DNA of 64,000 nt, taken from contig NZ_CP028369.1 of NCBI RefSeq assembly GCF_003032475.1, positions 6,386,001-6,450,000 of the forward strand, in the 5' to 3' direction. The stretch's first letter is position 1. The number at the start of each line of letters is the position of its first letter. Below the pieces are notes generated by a model. The model made no database searches, was not told the DNA's origin, and was given only the letters and a program-made list of their open reading frames with translations. Positions 1-8,113 of this stretch are shown one piece after another. Made by a program: the position numbers and the translations under genes. Origin of the DNA: Streptomyces sp. P3. GTDB taxonomy: Bacteria; Actinomycetota; Actinomycetes; Streptomycetales; Streptomycetaceae.

Positions 1-307
1 TTGCCCGAGCTGGTCATGGACCCCTACCGCTGCGGTTTCGACGTGAGCGCGACGCTGAGCGGGGCGGAGGCGGAGGAGCAGTGGGGGGACGAGGACTGGC
101 GTGTGCCGCCTCAGGGCCGGCCGGCCGAGGGGGAGACGCCGTGGCCTGACGGGACAGCCCCTGGTGGAGATGGGCGGCGTTGTTCTCCAGGTAGTGGCAG
201 GCTCTGTCGGCTGCGGCCCGTTGATCGCAATGCGGAGTGATGCTGGCGTAGCCCATGCAGTACACGTCGTCGGCGGCCGGTCCGCGGGCATCCAGTCCGA
301 TGCGATG
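1..307. other. Left-edge stretch without a supported gene
   Basis: Both strands are open over much of this stretch, but neither reading resembles a family I know. On the plus strand an open frame enters from the window edge and stops at 240. On the minus strand the frame of the neighbouring gene continues past its TGA at 308-310 for about 98 more codons, ending near 14, and turns Pro/Arg-rich. That looks like ordinary GC-rich readthrough rather than a real C-terminal extension. A truncated gene entering from outside the window cannot be excluded. Confidence 0.3.
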
Positions 308-973
308 TCAGGGGTGCTGCGGGGTGGGAGCTTCCGTGCTGTTCGCCCATGCGGTGTCGAATTGCTGGAGGGCGATGGTGTACAGGAGGCCGGGTGCTCG
401 TGCGTAGAGGCAGGGTGAGTTCCTGCCGTGAGCGTTGTCGCTGTAGAAGGTGAGGTAGGCGACCTTGTCGGTGGCGATGATGCGGCACGTGTGGGGGAGG
501 TTGTAGCGGCGCAGTCGGAGCCCGGTGTGTGTTTGGGCGGCTTGGGTGAGGTAGTCGATGTTGGCTCGGACCTGGCTTCTGAGCAGGTCAGGGGTGTAGC
601 CCGGGTCGAAGCGGGCGACATTGTGGGAGCGGCGGTCGAGCCAGGAATCGTGTGGTGTGTCTGGATCGGGGAGCAGGATCTGGACGGATGCGGGCGAGAT
701 GGTGCCGGACCACAGGGGGGCGAATGCTTCGCGGGTGAGTACGTTGCCGCGTCCTGCTATGACTTTGACCCACTGGGCGCGGGCGAGATCCTGGCGCATG
801 GCGCGCTCTGCGGAGGCTTGACGGCGGTAGACGCGGTGGAGTCCTGTGCCGTTGAACCAGGAACAGGCGGCGGTGAGCCACCACAGGGGGCGCGCGGCGT
901 GCAAGCGGCTGAGGACGAGCAGCAGGGCGCTGGTGGCGAGCGAGCTGAGTACGCCGAGCAGAAAGGCGTTCAT
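308..973 (-). CDS. Membrane-anchored protein with PLD-like ligand/effector domain
   Basis: The 221-residue product begins with a hydrophobic segment (about residues 2-22) followed by basic residues, so it is probably anchored in the membrane with a cytoplasmic C-terminal domain. The soluble part contains 'VQILLPDPDTP', an arginine-rich middle and 'YLTFYSD...SPCLYARAPGLLYTIALQQFDTAWANS'. That layout recalls the phospholipase-D-like sensor domains attached to some actinobacterial regulators, which lack a full HKD motif; this is my inference. I chose the ATG at 973 because GGAG lies 8 nt upstream; a GTG at 1000 is the alternative. It is the last gene of a three-gene operon, 62 bp after the phosphorylase-like gene, and probably acts with it. 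Confidence 0.65.
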   Translation of the reverse strand: MNAFLLGVLSSLATSALLLVLSRLHAARPLWWLTAACSWFNGTGLHRVYRRQASAERAMRQDLARAQWVKVIAGRGNVLTREAFAPLWSGTISPASVQILLPDPDTPHDSWLDRRSHNVARFDPGYTPDLLRSQVRANIDYLTQAAQTHTGLRLRRYNLPHTCRIIATDKVAYLTFYSDNAHGRNSPCLYARAPGLLYTIALQQFDTAWANSTEAPTPQHP

Positions 974-1035
974 GCTGAGGCTCCGGTGGTGGGAGTTCAC
1001 TTTGGGCTGTACCGGTGGTGCTCGGGGCCGGACCT

Positions 1036-1929
1036 TCAGAAGTAGGGGAGTAGCCGGCTGAGGACATGGGCGGCGTTTCGTGCGGCGAGTTCGTGATGGC
1101 TGTGGCCCTTGTGTTCGTCTGCGTTGTCGGACACGCCGCGGATGACAATCCAGCCGGGGTTGGCCGTGCCGTGGACCGAGTTCTCCTGCCAGTACTGGCT
1201 GAGGCCTCCGGCTTCCATGTCTACGGCGAGGACTTTTTCGTGGTAGTCGGTGAGGTAGGTGCGGATGTCGCTGGCCCGGTCGGCGATGACGGCTTCGCCG
1301 GACCCGATGACTCCGGGGTAGACCTCGTACTGGTCGCTGGCGTGTGCGGTCATTTGGCCGTTGATGCGTGCCGGTGTCCCGTACTCGGTGAAGTAGGCGT
1401 TCACGGCGTGGACGATGTGCGCCGGCGCTTGCCGGTGTTCTCCACGGCGGCGGGTGTCTTGAGGATTGATCTTGCGGTTTTCGTAGTAGACGACGTCGGT
1501 GGAGACGATGACGTTGCCGATTCGGGCGTGGTCCTCATGGATGCCTCCGGCGATGCCGACGAGGGCCCACAGGCGGGGATTGTAGTGACGGCGGAGGTTT
1601 TCCAGGGCGGCCATGGTGGAGCGCTGACCCTGGCTTTGCGTCTGTGTGGCCACGATGCGCAACGTGGCGTCGGGGGCGATATGTTCGCCCTGGTAGAAGT
1701 AGAGGCCGCTGGGTGTCTTGTGGCGGCGGAGTTTCAACTCGTCGATGACGGAGCGGAGTTCCTCACTGAGGATGGTGACGATCCCGAGGTCCCACGGAAT
1801 GCCTGCCTCGGTGGCGGGCTCCGCGGAGGGCAGAGGGGTGGTCGTGGAGGCTTGGGCACTCTCTCCTATGGCGATGGTGCTGAAGGTGTTGTTGTTGCCG
1901 CGGCTGATGATGCCCTTGTTGTTGGTCAT
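1036..1929 (-). CDS. Nucleoside phosphorylase-fold protein with N-terminal pairing motif
   Basis: This 297-residue protein belongs to the PNP/UDP phosphorylase superfamily (nucleosidases and phosphorylases that cleave the glycosidic bond of nucleosides). Family marks are 'LVGIAGGIHEDHARIGNVIV', the 'VDMEAGG' element that contacts the sugar, and 'IRGVSDNAD' with the catalytic Asp. The first ~45 residues are not part of the enzyme. Residues 6-26 form a Gly/Asn-rich motif (GIISRGNNNTF then AIGESAQ) that closely matches the C-terminus of the upstream membrane protein. The ATG at 1929 overlaps that gene's TGA (ATGA), implying translational coupling. Phosphorylase domains behind short adaptor segments are known as effectors in bacterial conflict and signalling systems, so an inducible nucleosidase recruited to a membrane partner is likelier than housekeeping purine salvage. 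The substrate cannot be read from the sequence. Confidence 0.8.
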   Translation of the reverse strand: MTNNKGIISRGNNNTFSTIAIGESAQASTTTPLPSAEPATEAGIPWDLGIVTILSEELRSVIDELKLRRHKTPSGLYFYQGEHIAPDATLRIVATQTQSQGQRSTMAALENLRRHYNPRLWALVGIAGGIHEDHARIGNVIVSTDVVYYENRKINPQDTRRRGEHRQAPAHIVHAVNAYFTEYGTPARINGQMTAHASDQYEVYPGVIGSGEAVIADRASDIRTYLTDYHEKVLAVDMEAGGLSQYWQENSVHGTANPGWIVIRGVSDNADEHKGHSHHELAARNAAHVLSRLLPYF

Positions 1930-3659
1930 GCGGCTGCTCCGTTGTCGGCCTGTGTGGGCTGGTTCGCGGGGACGTTGACCTGAGCTGCGTCTCCTACGGC
2001 ATTGTTGGTGAAGCTGTTGTTGTCGCCGAAGTTGAAAATTCCGCTGTTGATTATCTTGAGTGCGCGGTCGTTGAAACTGGATGTATCGACGCCCCTGGCC
2101 TGGAGGAAGTCGCCGGCGGCGCTGAGAAGGCGCTGCTCTATGGTTTTCAGGCGCCCGAGGATGTCGCTCTTTTCCAGTTGGACCTTGGTCCAGGTCTGGG
2201 ACGACTCTTCCCGTATGCTCACGCGACTGCCGATGAGGATGTTGCGGATGGGGGTCTTGGTGAGGTCCCGGGGCAGGATGGCGGCCTTGGCCACTCTGTA
2301 GAGGTATCGCAAGACCCGCCATGAGTACTGGATGTCGGTGGGCAGCGCTCTCAGCTCGTTGAAGGCTGCCCATATGACGGCGGTAGCGCCGTGGTGGCCG
2401 AACTCTTCACCCCGCTGGAATGCGCGCGGTGTGTGGGCGAGTACGCATGCTGCCGTGGACAGGCTCAGGGTGCGTCCCTGCAGGCTGACATGCAGCAGGA
2501 CGGTCGCGACGAATTCGGATCCGTCGGCGGGTGTGATGATCTCGAGGAAGTGGTGCTGCTTCGATTCCGGCGTGTTGATGATGGAGCGCAGTTCGCTGCG
2601 GGTGAAGTGGTGCGGAAGCAGTGACCGGTCGACGGCGACATCGGTCTCGGCGACGTAGACGCGGTCCCGGACCTCGGCAGGCAGCCGAACATCGTGGCTG
2701 TCGGCGTTCAACGGCAGAACGGCTGCGCTCAAGTATTCGACGAGTTCGTGTGCCTTGAAGGGCGGCACCGCGTGCTCACGCTCATGCAGCGGTTCCTCGT
2801 CGGATTCGGCCCGCAGCAGCGGGATGCTCATTGGCGGGTTCCACTGGTAGACGAGTTCCCCCGCCCCGATGAACGGCGATTCGTCACCGAAGAGCGTGAA
2901 CATGGTGAGGTCGTCGTCCTCGTCGTCGCTGTGCCGGGTTCGGCGGTACACGGCGCACATGTGGTGCTGCTGGCGGTCGGCTGCCCGCTGGCGGCCGGAC
3001 AGGTGGGAGGGGCGCAGAGCAGGTGTGCGCAGTATGTGGTTGAGGATCAGCTGACGCGTGGCGCCGACGGCCAGGTAGACGAGTGTGAGCACCGCCGCCA
3101 GCAGGAGCGCCACCAGAGCCTGCCGGGGATAGAGGAGGCCGATGACCAGGATGGTCAGGGCCAGCCACAGTGTGGTCGTGACGACGCGTTTGACCACGCG
3201 TGTGTTGGGCGTGGTGACGCGCGGGAGGAAGAACCTGAGGAGATGGCGATGAGCCCGTAAGGGATCTGGGACGCGACGTCGGGACTTGCCGGCCGCCGTC
3301 GACTTGCTGTCGACGCCCCGCAGCAGTACGGCCAGACGCAGCAGTAGCAGGAGACCGAAGCCGCTGGCAACGAGGATGGCCGCGGGAATGCTTCCGGTGA
3401 GCAGGGGACCTGCTGTCGTGGCGACGACCGTGGTACGGGCGAGGGCTCTGAGGGCAGCGGCACGCCATGCGTGCCGCATGACGGGGACGATGTCGAAGCC
3501 GTAGGAAGGGGCGACCCTGCGATGCGGCGCGGTGCATACCTCGTCGATCACAAGGTCACGGAAACGTTCGTCCACGTACACGCCGGCACACAGATGACGG
3601 GTGGCGGCCGTGGGTTCGAGCGTTGTCTCCCGTGCTGGTGGCGCGTCGGACGTGGTCAT
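1926..3659 (-). CDS. Large membrane protein ending in motif shared with its phosphorylase partner
   Basis: The 577-residue product has an acidic N-terminus, then two hydrophobic blocks (roughly residues 65-115 and 155-205) that should give about four membrane segments. A soluble region of about 350 residues follows that I do not recognise. The tail, residues 540-560, reads GIFNFGDNNSF...AVGDAAQ and pairs with residues 6-26 of the downstream phosphorylase-like protein. This suggests a membrane sensor that recruits or nucleates the enzyme. It is the first gene of the leftward operon and its start lies 18 bp from the inverted repeat beside nrtR. GGGGG and AGGA sit just before the ATG. No nucleotide-binding motif or protease triad is visible. 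It could also be a pore-forming effector. Confidence 0.7.
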   Translation of the reverse strand: MTTSDAPPARETTLEPTAATRHLCAGVYVDERFRDLVIDEVCTAPHRRVAPSYGFDIVPVMRHAWRAAALRALARTTVVATTAGPLLTGSIPAAILVASGFGLLLLLRLAVLLRGVDSKSTAAGKSRRRVPDPLRAHRHLLRFFLPRVTTPNTRVVKRVVTTTLWLALTILVIGLLYPRQALVALLLAAVLTLVYLAVGATRQLILNHILRTPALRPSHLSGRQRAADRQQHHMCAVYRRTRHSDDEDDDLTMFTLFGDESPFIGAGELVYQWNPPMSIPLLRAESDEEPLHEREHAVPPFKAHELVEYLSAAVLPLNADSHDVRLPAEVRDRVYVAETDVAVDRSLLPHHFTRSELRSIINTPESKQHHFLEIITPADGSEFVATVLLHVSLQGRTLSLSTAACVLAHTPRAFQRGEEFGHHGATAVIWAAFNELRALPTDIQYSWRVLRYLYRVAKAAILPRDLTKTPIRNILIGSRVSIREESSQTWTKVQLEKSDILGRLKTIEQRLLSAAGDFLQARGVDTSSFNDRALKIINSGIFNFGDNNSFTNNAVGDAAQVNVPANQPTQADNGAAA

Positions 3660-3676
3660 GTCCTACCCCCGGCTCC

Positions 3677-3701
3677 TATGGTTAAGGTTGTTGTGACCAT
3701 A
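3677..3701. promoter_or_regulatory. Inverted repeat between the divergent promoters, candidate NrtR operator
   Basis: A perfect 6-bp inverted repeat, TATGGT (3677-3682) and ACCATA (3696-3701), is separated by 13 bp, so the half-sites lie about two helical turns apart. It sits in the only gap between nrtR and the leftward membrane-protein operon, where a dimeric regulator could control both. Assigning it to NrtR rests on position; I did not match it to a published NrtR consensus. Confidence 0.4.
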
Positions 3702-3723
3702 AGTGTCGGCGGAGTTTAAGTCA

Positions 3724-4473
3724 ATGAGACCTTTAGGGGTGCGGGTGGACGACTGGCTGAAAGACTCGGACGAGATCGGACCCTCCTGGCTGACCGTAGA
3801 CCTCGCGATCTTCACCCTCAGAGACGACCAGTTGATGGTGCTCCTGGTCGAGCGCGGCCTGGACCCCTTCCACGGCATGCCCGCGATGCCCGGAGGCTAT
3901 GTACAAAAGAACGAGACCCTACGCGACGGCGCCCTGCGCGAGCTGGCGGAAGAGGCCGGCATCGACGGCAGTCGACTGCACCTGGAGCAGCTCGGCGCCT
4001 ACGCAGACCCAGGGCGCGACCCGCGGGGGAGAGTCGTGACGGTCGCCTACCTCGCACTGGGGCCACATCTGCCGGCCCCCGTCGGCGGGACCGATGCCGC
4101 ACGCGCGTTCTGGGCACCCGTGGCGCACTTGGAGGATGGCACGCTCGACCTGGCGTTCGACCACCGGGCAATCCTGACGGAGGCCCTGGAAGAGGTCCGC
4201 CGAAAGATCGAGTACACCGCTGCGGCCACCGCGTTCTGCGCGGAGACCTTCACCCTCAGAGATCTGCGCACGGTGTACCAGGTGATCTGGGGCCGGCAAC
4301 TGGATCCCAGCAACTTCCGCCGCAAAATCCTCAACACCACGGGATTCGTGCAGCCGACAGGAGACCAGTGGCTGCCCCCTACCGGCCGTCCAGCCGCTCT
4401 CTATCGCCGTGGACAGGCCTGGCTGCTCAATCCGCCCCTGCTGCGTGCCACAACAACCGTTCAGCGAAGCTGA
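3724..4473 (+). CDS. nrtR: NrtR-type transcriptional regulator (Nudix + winged helix)
   Basis: The 249-residue product has an N-terminal Nudix domain with a complete Nudix box at about residues 58-80 (GYVQKNE, then RELAEEAGI). A C-terminal winged-helix region follows, including 'FTLRDLRTVYQVIWGRQLDPSNFRRKIL' spread over about residues 170-200. This is the layout of NrtR repressors, which sense ADP-ribose or related NAD metabolites and usually control NAD metabolism genes. I chose the ATG at 3724 because GGAG lies 9 nt upstream; a GTG at 3703 would overlap the inverted repeat. No NAD-biosynthesis gene is nearby, so its natural target here is probably the divergent membrane/phosphorylase operon, which would link that system to NAD or nucleoside status. 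The intact Nudix box means hydrolase activity is possible too. Confidence 0.85.
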   Translation: MRPLGVRVDDWLKDSDEIGPSWLTVDLAIFTLRDDQLMVLLVERGLDPFHGMPAMPGGYVQKNETLRDGALRELAEEAGIDGSRLHLEQLGAYADPGRDPRGRVVTVAYLALGPHLPAPVGGTDAARAFWAPVAHLEDGTLDLAFDHRAILTEALEEVRRKIEYTAAATAFCAETFTLRDLRTVYQVIWGRQLDPSNFRRKILNTTGFVQPTGDQWLPPTGRPAALYRRGQAWLLNPPLLRATTTVQRS

Positions 4474-4654
4474 GACGGCTGTGCCTGACATGGTGTGAAC
4501 CGAACAGCAGCCGTAACGGTGGACCCCTGATCGGTCCCGGGCCTGTTCCGTATGGGGCTGTGCGAGAGCCCGCCGTCACGGGAGATTGGACTGTCGGGCT
4601 GTTTGCCGGCGACCCACCGGGAGGGTGTGAGTCTCGGAAAGCCGCGGTCTTCGG

Positions 4655-4832
4655 TCAAGGGACGAAACAGATGTAGTTGCGGATATCGACGAGGCAGGCG
4701 AGGGCGACGTAGGCGTTGCCGTCGAACAGGGAGAGATCGATGGCGGCGCCCCCCCCACGAGTCCTCGTCATCTGGGCCTCGGAGGCGAATACCTGGACGA
4801 CACTCGATCATGCCGCTGACTTCGGTGGACAT
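4655..4832 (-). pseudogene. Small protein remnant with frameshift in a C8 homopolymer
   Basis: From the ATG at 4832 a sensible sequence starts (MSTEVSGMIECRPG... ending DDEDSWGG). It then breaks at a run of eight cytosines (4749-4756, read as G8). Restoring the frame there gives AIDLSLFDGNAYVALACL and then VDIRNYICFVP before a TGA at 4655-4657. The hydrophobic, well-formed continuation indicates that this was one reading frame. I recall similar short Streptomyces proteins of unknown function but assign no role. The rest of 4474-4870 shows no other gene. Confidence 0.5.
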
Positions 4833-4963
4833 GGGGGCATCCTGTGCGCATTTATGAGGAGCCCCCGCTTCTGCCGGCCGGGCCGGAAGCCCGCCCACGT
4901 TGATCAGTTATGGAAGGATCTTCGCTGCGAGCGGGACACTTGCGGACGGGTGGAGGGGCCGAC

Positions 4964-5462
4964 ATGGTGCTGCACGTCCGCGGGGTGGTGCTCCCCGAGC
5001 GGGAGGAGCGGAGCTTCTGGATCGACGGGGACGTGCTGCGCACCGAGCCCGTGCCCGGGGCCGAGACCGTCGTCGATGGAGGATGGCTGGTGCCGGGGCT
5101 CGTCGACACCCGCACCCACCCCGGCACCGAGTCGCTCGAACAGCCCTTCAACGAGCGGGACTTGCGGCGGCATCTGGTCCAGCACCGCGATGCCGGGGTG
5201 CTGCTCGTGCGCACTCCGGGTACCGCTGCCCGGATGACCGGCTGGGTGGACACGAGGACGCCGGGCTGCCCCGGGTGCGGTCGGCGGGGCGGTGGCTTGC
5301 CACGCCGGGGCGGTTCTTCCCCGGATTCGGGCGGGACGTCGGGCTCGACGAGCTGGCGGCAGCCGCCGTCGAGGAGGCCGCCGCCTCCTCCGGCTGGTGC
5401 AAGGTCATCGGTGACTGGCGCTGGAGCGAACCCCCCGTGCCGCTCGACGTGTTGCGCACGGC
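4964..5462 (+). pseudogene. Amidohydrolase N-terminal half, frameshifted and truncated
   Basis: The ATG at 4964 follows a good ribosome site (TGGAGGGG). The reading begins like an amidohydrolase: a beta-sandwich start, then 'DGGWLVPGLVDTRTHPGTE', where the family normally has a metal-binding HxH. A 1-nt shift near 5248 moves the continuation ('EDAGLPRVRSAGRWLATPGRFFPGFGRD' ... 'GWCKVIGDWRW') to another frame. Similarity stops near 5462, where unrelated PAP2-like sequence begins. The catalytic C-terminal half is absent, so this cannot be an active enzyme. Confidence 0.7.
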
Positions 5463-5465
5463 CGC

Positions 5466-5809
5466 TGGGCGCGACGCTGGGCTTCGGCTACCACTACGGC
5501 GCGGACATCATCGCCGGTGTGGTGTTCACCCTCACGATCGATATGGCGCTGCGCTCGTTCGACCGTGGCTGGGACCGGTCGGCGAAGCGGTTCGTCGTCC
5601 ACGGCGCGGCGGTCTTCACTGCGTTCTTGGCGTCGTACCGCTGTCTCTCGACTCAGATGGCCGCCCATCCGTGGGTGTTCGGCCCGTTGCTCATGCTGGC
5701 AACGGCGTCAGTGGTCTATGGCTATGCACGGATCACCAGGCTGTCGCAACGGACGGCGGTACCGGCCCACCCGGAACCGCGACGCGAACCGCAGCGCGAA
5801 CCGGTCTGA
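5466..5809 (+). pseudogene. PAP2-type phosphatase C-terminal fragment
   Basis: About 110 codons read 'GFGYHYGADIIAGVVFTLTID' and continue through two hydrophobic membrane segments to a Pro/Arg-rich tail and a stop at 5809. 'YHYGADIIAG' resembles the last conserved motif of membrane PAP2 phosphatases, where His and Asp sit at the catalytic site. The N-terminal membrane segments and earlier motifs are missing because the sequence is joined to an amidohydrolase fragment just upstream. I see nothing gene-like in 5810-6025. Confidence 0.6.
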
Positions 5810-6025
5810 TCCGATGTGCGACCGGTGGAGCGAGACAGGGCACCACCGGCTGTGCAGGTCAATCTGGGTGGCGAGGCGCGCTGACTCACCTGTCGCCGAT
5901 GGGCCGGCGAACGGGGTGGGTGCGGCACCCCACGAGGTCCACGGCATGGCTGACGCTGCCAGGTGGCGCGTGGACGCGCTGCTACTGAACTTGAAAGCGG
6001 GATGTCGGTTGCTGGGATCAGGCGG

Positions 6026-6496
6026 TCACCGCTTGCGACTGGGGCTCCACTCGTAAGTTCCTGGTGCCGTCTCGATGACTTCGCAGGGCCAGGTCAGTCG
6101 GACCTGTTCCAGGCGCCCGCGGTGCTCGACGATCCAGTCTTCCTGGGGTCGGGTTCCCAGGGCTGTCGTGAGGCGGTCCGGGTCGCTGACCTGGATCGAC
6201 AGCCAGCCGTCTTCATGCACGTGGATGCCGAGGCTCAGGCCGCGGTCTCCGCCGATGCTGACCGTCTGGCCTGGTCCCAGGTTGGACAGCTCCTGCTCCC
6301 AGGAGTCCAGGTCATGCTGGAAGAGGTAAAGGTCGAGCCGGGCGTCGACGAAACTCGCGGAGACGAGCACGTCCGCGTGCAGAATGTCGTGGCCGGTCAG
6401 CACGCCCGGCTGGGACCGTCCTGTGACGCGCACGATACAGCGGTTCCCATCCGGATCGGCGAGGTGGATCAGATCCATCGGAGCGGGTTCCGTCAT
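6026..6496 (-). CDS. DUF5959-like protein
   Basis: A 156-residue cytoplasmic protein. The start 'MDLIHLADPDGNRCIVRVTGR', the middle 'GVLTGHDILHADVLVSASFVDARLDLYL' and the tail around 'WPCEVIETAPG' match my memory of the actinobacterial DUF5959 family, small beta-rich proteins with no known function. There is no signal peptide, membrane segment or catalytic motif. It stands alone between a PAP2 fragment and an IS630 copy and has no operon partner. The ATG at 6496 is the natural start. The frame is intact although everything around it has decayed. Confidence 0.7.
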   Translation of the reverse strand: MTEPAPMDLIHLADPDGNRCIVRVTGRSQPGVLTGHDILHADVLVSASFVDARLDLYLFQHDLDSWEQELSNLGPGQTVSIGGDRGLSLGIHVHEDGWLSIQVSDPDRLTTALGTRPQEDWIVEHRGRLEQVRLTWPCEVIETAPGTYEWSPSRKR

Positions 6497-6562
6497 TGCG
6501 TTGCTCGCTTTCGTGCGCTGGCGTGGGCTGCATCGTCTCCTATCGCCGGACGAGCGACACAG

Positions 6563-7660
6563 TCAGGCCCAGGCCTGGAGAGTCACGTGCCCAGGGGCCA
6601 AGCCGGTGCCGGCAAGACAGTCGTCGATCACGTCTGACTGGTACTGGAGCTTCTTGAGCCGATGCTTGACCGCGCGGGTGACTTGACTGAGGCTGGCGGC
6701 GGCAAGGTTGCCGATGTCTCGCTTGACCAGGGACCACACGCCCTCGGTTGGGTTGAGGTCGGGCGCGTGGGTGGGCAGCTGAACGACGGTAAGCCACTCG
6801 GCGTTCGCGTCGATGAACTCGCGCAGCGGCCTCGTCAGATGCAGTCGGACGTTGTCCCGGACCAGCACGATCGGGCCACCCAGCTGGATGCGGGCCCGGA
6901 CGATCAGATCACGGAAATCGCGCCAGCCGAAGCCCTTCGGCTGGTCCTTGCGCCCGTTGTACTCCCGGACCGCATAGAACAGCCGGGACCGCTCACCAGG
7001 CTTGTAGCAGGTCATGCCCACCATCGACACTCGCCCGGAACCGCGGCCCGCGCACCCGCACCACCGGCGTGCAGCCCCGGCGGCCCCAGGTTCTGGCACG
7101 CGGCGGAGTCATCGACTGCCCGGCCTCGTCCTCAAAGACGATCCAGGCCCCCCGCTCCGCCGCGATGCTCTTACCTGCGGCCGGGTCTCCTTCTTCCAGA
7201 CTTCGACCGAGGTGTCGTCACGCTCGGGGACAAGGCCCATGGCCCTCCGGGCAGGCTGCTGCCACGACCAGCCATGCCGCTTGAGCAGCAGCCATGTGCC
7301 CTTGACCGTGTACGAGACGTGGAACAGGCGACCGATCGGTGTCTTAATCCGAGCAAGGGTCCACCGCTGGTCCACCCAGCCGTGGATTAGCGGTCCGCGC
7401 TCCAACTCCCTTTCCAGCCGGGCGATCTGCGTATCACTGAGCCTCGGTCGGCCCGGGGATCCCTTCGACAGGACGCCGTCCTTCCCACGCTCGCGCCACT
7501 GGCGACGCCACCGCTCCACGGACCGCTCACTGACCCGCAGCGCGGCAGCGATCTCCCGACTTTTCTGCCCGCCCTCGAAGCCTTCCACGGCCTGCAGCCG
7601 AATCTGCTCCCGGGCGGCCCTCCCGGCGTCGGTCAGCCCGCCGCCCTGCGCGTATCTCAC
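6563..7660 (-). mobile_element. IS630-family transposase, frameshifted
   Basis: From a GTG at 7660 the frame encodes an N-terminal helix-turn-helix (EIAAALRVSERSVERWRRQW) and the DNA-binding linker typical of IS630/Tc1-mariner transposases. The catalytic domain follows with the DDE positions visible as 'FEDEAGQS', 'VLVRDN' and 'NPTEGVWSLVK'. Two shifts split it, one in a G-run near 7165 and one near 7045, so the first Asp lies in a different frame from the rest. The programmed frameshifting known in some IS630 elements needs one shift, not two, so I regard it as inactive. Convincing terminal inverted repeats were not found; only a short TCGCC-type similarity is seen near 6541 and 7698. Confidence 0.8.
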
Positions 7661-7726
7661 AGTCCAGGGCTACCGGAACGGCCCTCCCACCGTCAGGCGA
7701 ACTGCTCCGACATCACCCAATCAAGT

Positions 7727-7999
7727 TCAGTATGTTCCGGAAGTGCTTCGCGAGGAGTGAGGGGTGGCTTTCGCCCGCCGGGAAGGCGGTGCAGGCAGCA
7801 GCCGCAACCTCCTCCGTTTCACGAGCCGGTTGAGGCCCGCGCCCGGGGCGAGGTGAGTGTGCAACCACGACAGCGCGGCGCCGCTGGACTCCTCGAAATG
7901 CACCGTGTAGGCGTCGAAGTGCCTGTGGGGCAACTGCACCGGCTCCTTCGGGGACAGGGCCCGTTCGCAGGCGGCGAGCGGGAGGTCGGCCGGGACCAC
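7727..7999 (-). pseudogene. Alpha/beta-hydrolase (esterase) C-terminal fragment
   Basis: About 70 codons resemble the C-terminus of an alpha/beta hydrolase: 'ACERALSPKEPVQLPHRHFDAYTVHFEE' and 'ALSWLHTHLAP'. The 'HFDAY' box would carry the catalytic His. The nucleophile serine and the whole core are missing because the neighbouring protease promoter begins at about 8000. The reading ends in low-complexity Arg/Ser sequence. The short gap 7661-7726 holds nothing else recognisable. Confidence 0.45.
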
Positions 8000-8113
8000 C
8001 TCTCACCTGCGGGGCCGCGTGGCCACGAAAGATCAGACAGCGGATGCACCCCACTCGCCGCAATCGCATCCTCCCCAGTGATGTCCCGATCCCCATCATT
8101 CGAGAGGACACCC

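Noticed and set aside
14..307. In-frame readthrough of about 98 codons beyond the stop at 308
   Set aside because: Becomes Pro/Arg-rich and matches no domain; ordinary GC-rich open frame.
1930..2373. Upstream extension of the phosphorylase frame
   Set aside because: It lies inside the membrane protein gene in another frame; the coupled ATG at 1929 begins the conserved motif region.
6535..7730. Terminal inverted repeats of the IS630 copy
   Set aside because: Only a short TCGCC-type match with gaps was visible; not enough to set boundaries.
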